Source: Lutibacter sp. (lineage in GTDB: Bacteria > Bacteroidota > Bacteroidia > Flavobacteriales > Flavobacteriaceae). Taken from it: a stretch of 8,238 nucleotides of DNA. Shown here one piece after another: positions 6,514 to 8,238 of this stretch (position 1 is its first letter; each line of letters opens with the position of its first letter). The position numbers were made by a program, and so were the translations under genes. The notes under the pieces were generated by a model. It searched no databases, was not told the origin of the DNA, and was given only the letters and a program-made list of their open reading frames with translations. Where the stretch lies: the NCBI GenBank assembly GCA_030748365.1, contig JASMME010000053.1:1-8238 (forward strand). The letters are read 5' to 3'.

Positions 6514-6540
6514 AAAAAACCCTCGAAATGAGGGTTTTTT
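6514..6540 (-). terminator. intrinsic terminator after rpmF
   Basis: AAAAAACCCTC (6514-6524) pairs perfectly with GAGGGTTTTTT (6530-6540) around a 5-base loop, giving an 11-bp stem with a U run on the minus strand. It begins 21 bases after the rpmF stop codon and separates pdxA/DUF177/rpmF from fabH-accB-accC. Confidence 0.9.
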
Positions 6541-6561
6541 ATACGTCTTTAACCTGAGGGC

Positions 6562-6756
6562 TTATGCCTGGACTTCTTCGGAATCTATGACCACTTGTCC
6601 TCTGTAGTACAATTTCCCTTCGTGCCAGTGCGCTCGGTGGTACAAATGTGCCTCCCCAGTAGTTGGGTCAACAGCAATCTGAGGCATGACTGCTTTGTAA
6701 TGTGTTCTTCTTTTATCTCTTCTGGTTTTAGATATTTTTCTCTTAGGATGTGCCAT
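6562..6756 (-). CDS. rpmF: 50S ribosomal protein L32 (bL32), cysteine-free form
   Basis: Small basic protein of the large ribosomal subunit, 64 residues. The N-terminus [20 protein letters not shown] is the classic bL32 signature, followed by [28 protein letters not shown] (30-57). Many bacterial bL32 proteins carry four Cys that bind zinc; this one has none, so it is a zinc-independent form. It starts 12 bases after the DUF177 stop codon, the usual yceD-rpmF pairing, and both are surely on one transcript. The terminator at 6514-6540 follows directly. Confidence 0.97.
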   Translation of the reverse strand: MAHPKRKISKTRRDKRRTHYKAVMPQIAVDPTTGEAHLYHRAHWHEGKLYYRGQVVIDSEEVQA

Positions 6757-6768
6757 TACGCTTCTTTT

Positions 6769-7299
6769 TTATCTGTTTATGTCTTTTAATTTATCCCACC
6801 TGGGATCGGTCCCTTTCGGGGCCTCTTTATGTTTATTTTCAATCTCAAAATCCTTTAATTTTGACAAGACGTCTGACTGTAAAGTTCCATCGCTAACCCC
6901 CGGGTGAACCCGTTTGTGTGGGAGGGCTAACACAATGCCCTCGTAGATGTATTGCGCTACATTCAAGCGGTGTTCAGCATGCGGTATGATGAGTATTTCT
7001 TCATGCTCATCATTGAACTCCTGACCAAACTTTACCAGTAGTTCCAAGGAACCTGTTACCGGATGCTCATACAGTTCATTGGTAAGATCGCAGGCGAGCT
7101 CTACCCAACCTGAAAAATCAAACACCAACTCAAACATGGTTGCCTTTTTTAGAAATGACAAGGCCACTTTTACCGCCGAACGGTCGAATTCGTCATAATC
7201 AAAAAAATCAAAGAACTCATTACCAACTTCATAGTCAAAATGATGCATCCCTTCTTTCAAACCTATAAAAGAAATCTCAAAGTCTTTTAACTCTTTCAT
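6769..7299 (-). CDS. DUF177 (YceD) family protein, likely 23S rRNA/50S accumulation factor
   Basis: An acidic protein of 176 residues from the ATG at 7299 (MKELKDFEISFIGLKEGMHH), the start that best matches what I recall of Bacteroidota relatives. An ATG at 7311 would add four residues, and a TTG at 7323 eight. The TTG falls inside a TATATTTG box, so it is unlikely. The core VELACDLTNELYEHPVTGSL (66-85) is the DUF177 region where many members have Cys residues; only Cys70 is here. The C-terminus ends with DPRWDKLKDI (165-174), a typical family ending. In E. coli and plants, YceD-type proteins are needed for normal 23S rRNA accumulation, and the gene is usually paired with rpmF, as here with a 12-base gap. 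The family call rests on this pairing plus the termini; the sequence itself is weakly conserved. It sits 47 bases after pdxA and may share its transcript. Confidence 0.82.
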   Translation of the reverse strand: MKELKDFEISFIGLKEGMHHFDYEVGNEFFDFFDYDEFDRSAVKVALSFLKKATMFELVFDFSGWVELACDLTNELYEHPVTGSLELLVKFGQEFNDEHEEILIIPHAEHRLNVAQYIYEGIVLALPHKRVHPGVSDGTLQSDVLSKLKDFEIENKHKEAPKGTDPRWDKLKDINR

Positions 7300-7320
7300 T
7301 TGGAATGTCATTTGAGCGGG

Positions 7321-7328
7321 CAAATATA
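7321..7328 (-). promoter_or_regulatory. -7-like box upstream of the DUF177 gene
   Basis: The minus strand reads TATATTTG, a perfect TAnnTTTG. I find no TTG at a suitable distance upstream; the nearest TTTG (7362-7365) is 33 bases away. If used, transcription would start near 7314, leaving about 15 bases before the ATG at 7299. It may equally be chance in A/T-rich DNA. Confidence 0.25.
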
Positions 7329-7346
7329 TAAAATAATCACCACTAT

Positions 7347-8237
7347 TTATAGCTTCCTTCTCAAATTTTGTTGATTCTTCCGCCCTTTATTGGTTTTTAA
7401 GGGGTTTTGCGTCAAAGTTTTATGAGAAGCCCTTTCCCTAAACAGACTGACGGCTGTAAACACCGCTTCTTTAAAAGAGTCGAAGGCTGCGGTACCTTTT
7501 CCAGCCATCGCATAGGCAGTGCCGTGATCGGGAGAGGTCCTAATCTTGTTTAAGCCAGCTGTAAAATTGACGCCTTCCCCAAAAGAAAGGGTTTTAAAGG
7601 GGGCCAGACCCTGGTCGTGGTACATAGCCAGTACCGCGTCAAAATTCAGGTAATTCTCGGAACCAAAAAAACTGTCGGCCGCATAGGGCCCGTAGACCAG
7701 TTGTCCACTTTCTTGTATTTCCTGTACAGTTGGCCTGATAATATCGTCATCTTCACTGCCTATTAGGCCCTTGTCTCCACAATGTGGATTGAGACCCAAC
7801 AAGGCAATTTTGGGTTTTTCTATACCAAAATCCTGTTGCAATGTATGGTACATCACTGCGACTTTTTCCCTGATTAGTTCAGGAGTAATGGTACTGGCTA
7901 CCTCAGCGAGGGGAATGTGTCCGGTAACCAGGCCTATTCGCAAGCGATTGGCCATCAGTATCATCAAAGCAGTGCCCTCAATACGCGCATTGAGGTATTC
8001 CGTATGTCCGGGAAAGGTGAAAGCCTCCGATTGGATATTGTCTTTGTCGATGGGCGCCGTAACCAACACATCAATACTGCCTTCGACCAGGGCATCGGTA
8101 GCGGCCTCTAGTGATTTAAAGGCGTATTCGCCGGAAGTCTTGGTGGGCGTCCCTGGATTGATCTCTACCTCTTCTTGCCAAAGGTTCAAAATATTGAGCT
8201 TATTTTCCAGGGCCGTGTCCACTTGCTTGATACCGTT
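7347..8237 (-). CDS. pdxA: 4-hydroxythreonine-4-phosphate dehydrogenase, partial (N-terminus beyond right edge)
   Basis: Oxidises 4-phosphohydroxy-L-threonine with NAD+, in the DXP-dependent route to pyridoxal 5'-phosphate. The last 296 residues are visible and the frame is open at the right edge, so perhaps 50-60 residues are missing; the GTG at 8220-8222 is an internal Val codon, not a start. Numbering from the first visible codon, the three metal-binding His are His107 (VTGHIPL), His152 (GLNPHCGDKG) and His207 (AMYHDQGLAPFK), matching E. coli His166, His211 and His266. Other family motifs are VLVTAPIDKDNIQ (57-69), FPGHTEYL (75-82), GVNFTAGL (222-229) and RTSPDHGTAYAMAGKGTA (233-250). The C-terminal 16 residues are strongly basic (KGRKNQQNLRRKL), probably a disordered tail. 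It lies upstream of DUF177-rpmF on the same strand, with no terminator between. Confidence 0.95.
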   Translation of the reverse strand, partial: NGIKQVDTALENKLNILNLWQEEVEINPGTPTKTSGEYAFKSLEAATDALVEGSIDVLVTAPIDKDNIQSEAFTFPGHTEYLNARIEGTALMILMANRLRIGLVTGHIPLAEVASTITPELIREKVAVMYHTLQQDFGIEKPKIALLGLNPHCGDKGLIGSEDDDIIRPTVQEIQESGQLVYGPYAADSFFGSENYLNFDAVLAMYHDQGLAPFKTLSFGEGVNFTAGLNKIRTSPDHGTAYAMAGKGTAAFDSFKEAVFTAVSLFRERASHKTLTQNPLKTNKGRKNQQNLRRKL

Positions 8238-8238
8238 G

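Noticed and set aside
8220..8222. GTG as the pdxA start codon
   Set aside because: The frame stays open to the window edge, and the family's N-terminal region is missing, so this is an internal Val codon.
1..8238. CRISPR array, tRNA, insertion sequence, phage or defence system
   Set aside because: No spaced direct repeats, cloverleaf sequences, transposase or integrase motifs, or genes of known defence families are seen; nearly all the DNA is explained by conserved housekeeping genes.

Overview
This window looks like ordinary core chromosome from a member of the Bacteroidota, most likely a flavobacterium or a close relative. Three things point there. The promoter-like sites follow the Bacteroidota pattern (TTG or TTTG, about 17-23 bases, then TAnnTTTG) with no clear -35/-10 boxes or strong Shine-Dalgarno sites. 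The gene order pdxA / DUF177 / rpmF / fabH / accB / accC is one I associate with this phylum. The ExbB protein is the long Bacteroidota form, with a signal peptide and an acidic leader. No rRNA, tRNA, CRISPR array, insertion sequence, phage gene or other sign of transfer is visible.

Layout, read along the minus strand from the right edge: pdxA (N-terminus cut off by the window), a DUF177/YceD gene and rpmF lie head to tail and end at a strong intrinsic terminator (6514-6540). Next comes fabH-accB-accC, the start of fatty-acid synthesis, preceded by a plausible promoter and ended by a 15-bp perfect terminator hairpin (3422-3455). An Lrp/AsnC-family regulator follows at 2929-3393. It converges on the only plus-strand gene, a membrane-anchored HExxH zinc peptidase of the YugP type (2174-2869). 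That gene is divergent from ansA (type I asparaginase, minus), and the two promoters interleave in a 77-bp gap. ansA ends in a terminator, and after a 306-bp gap comes exbB (TonB/Tol-type proton channel), whose C-terminus runs off the left edge.

How the genes fit together: AccB and AccC form the biotin carboxylase half of acetyl-CoA carboxylase, which makes malonyl-CoA. FabH uses malonyl-ACP for the first condensation, so this cluster controls entry into lipid synthesis. DUF177 and L32 serve the large ribosomal subunit, and PdxA makes the pyridoxal phosphate precursor. ExbB would energise outer-membrane transport. 

I found no undescribed system. The best leads are RNA-level structures. One is a hairpin between accB and accC whose single mismatch on the plus strand becomes a G.U pair in the mRNA. 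The other is an element upstream of exbB closed by a 13-pair stem, also completed by G.U pairing in the exbB-sense strand. Two genes (the regulator and DUF177) have upstream TTG codons that extend the frame but are probably not the true starts.
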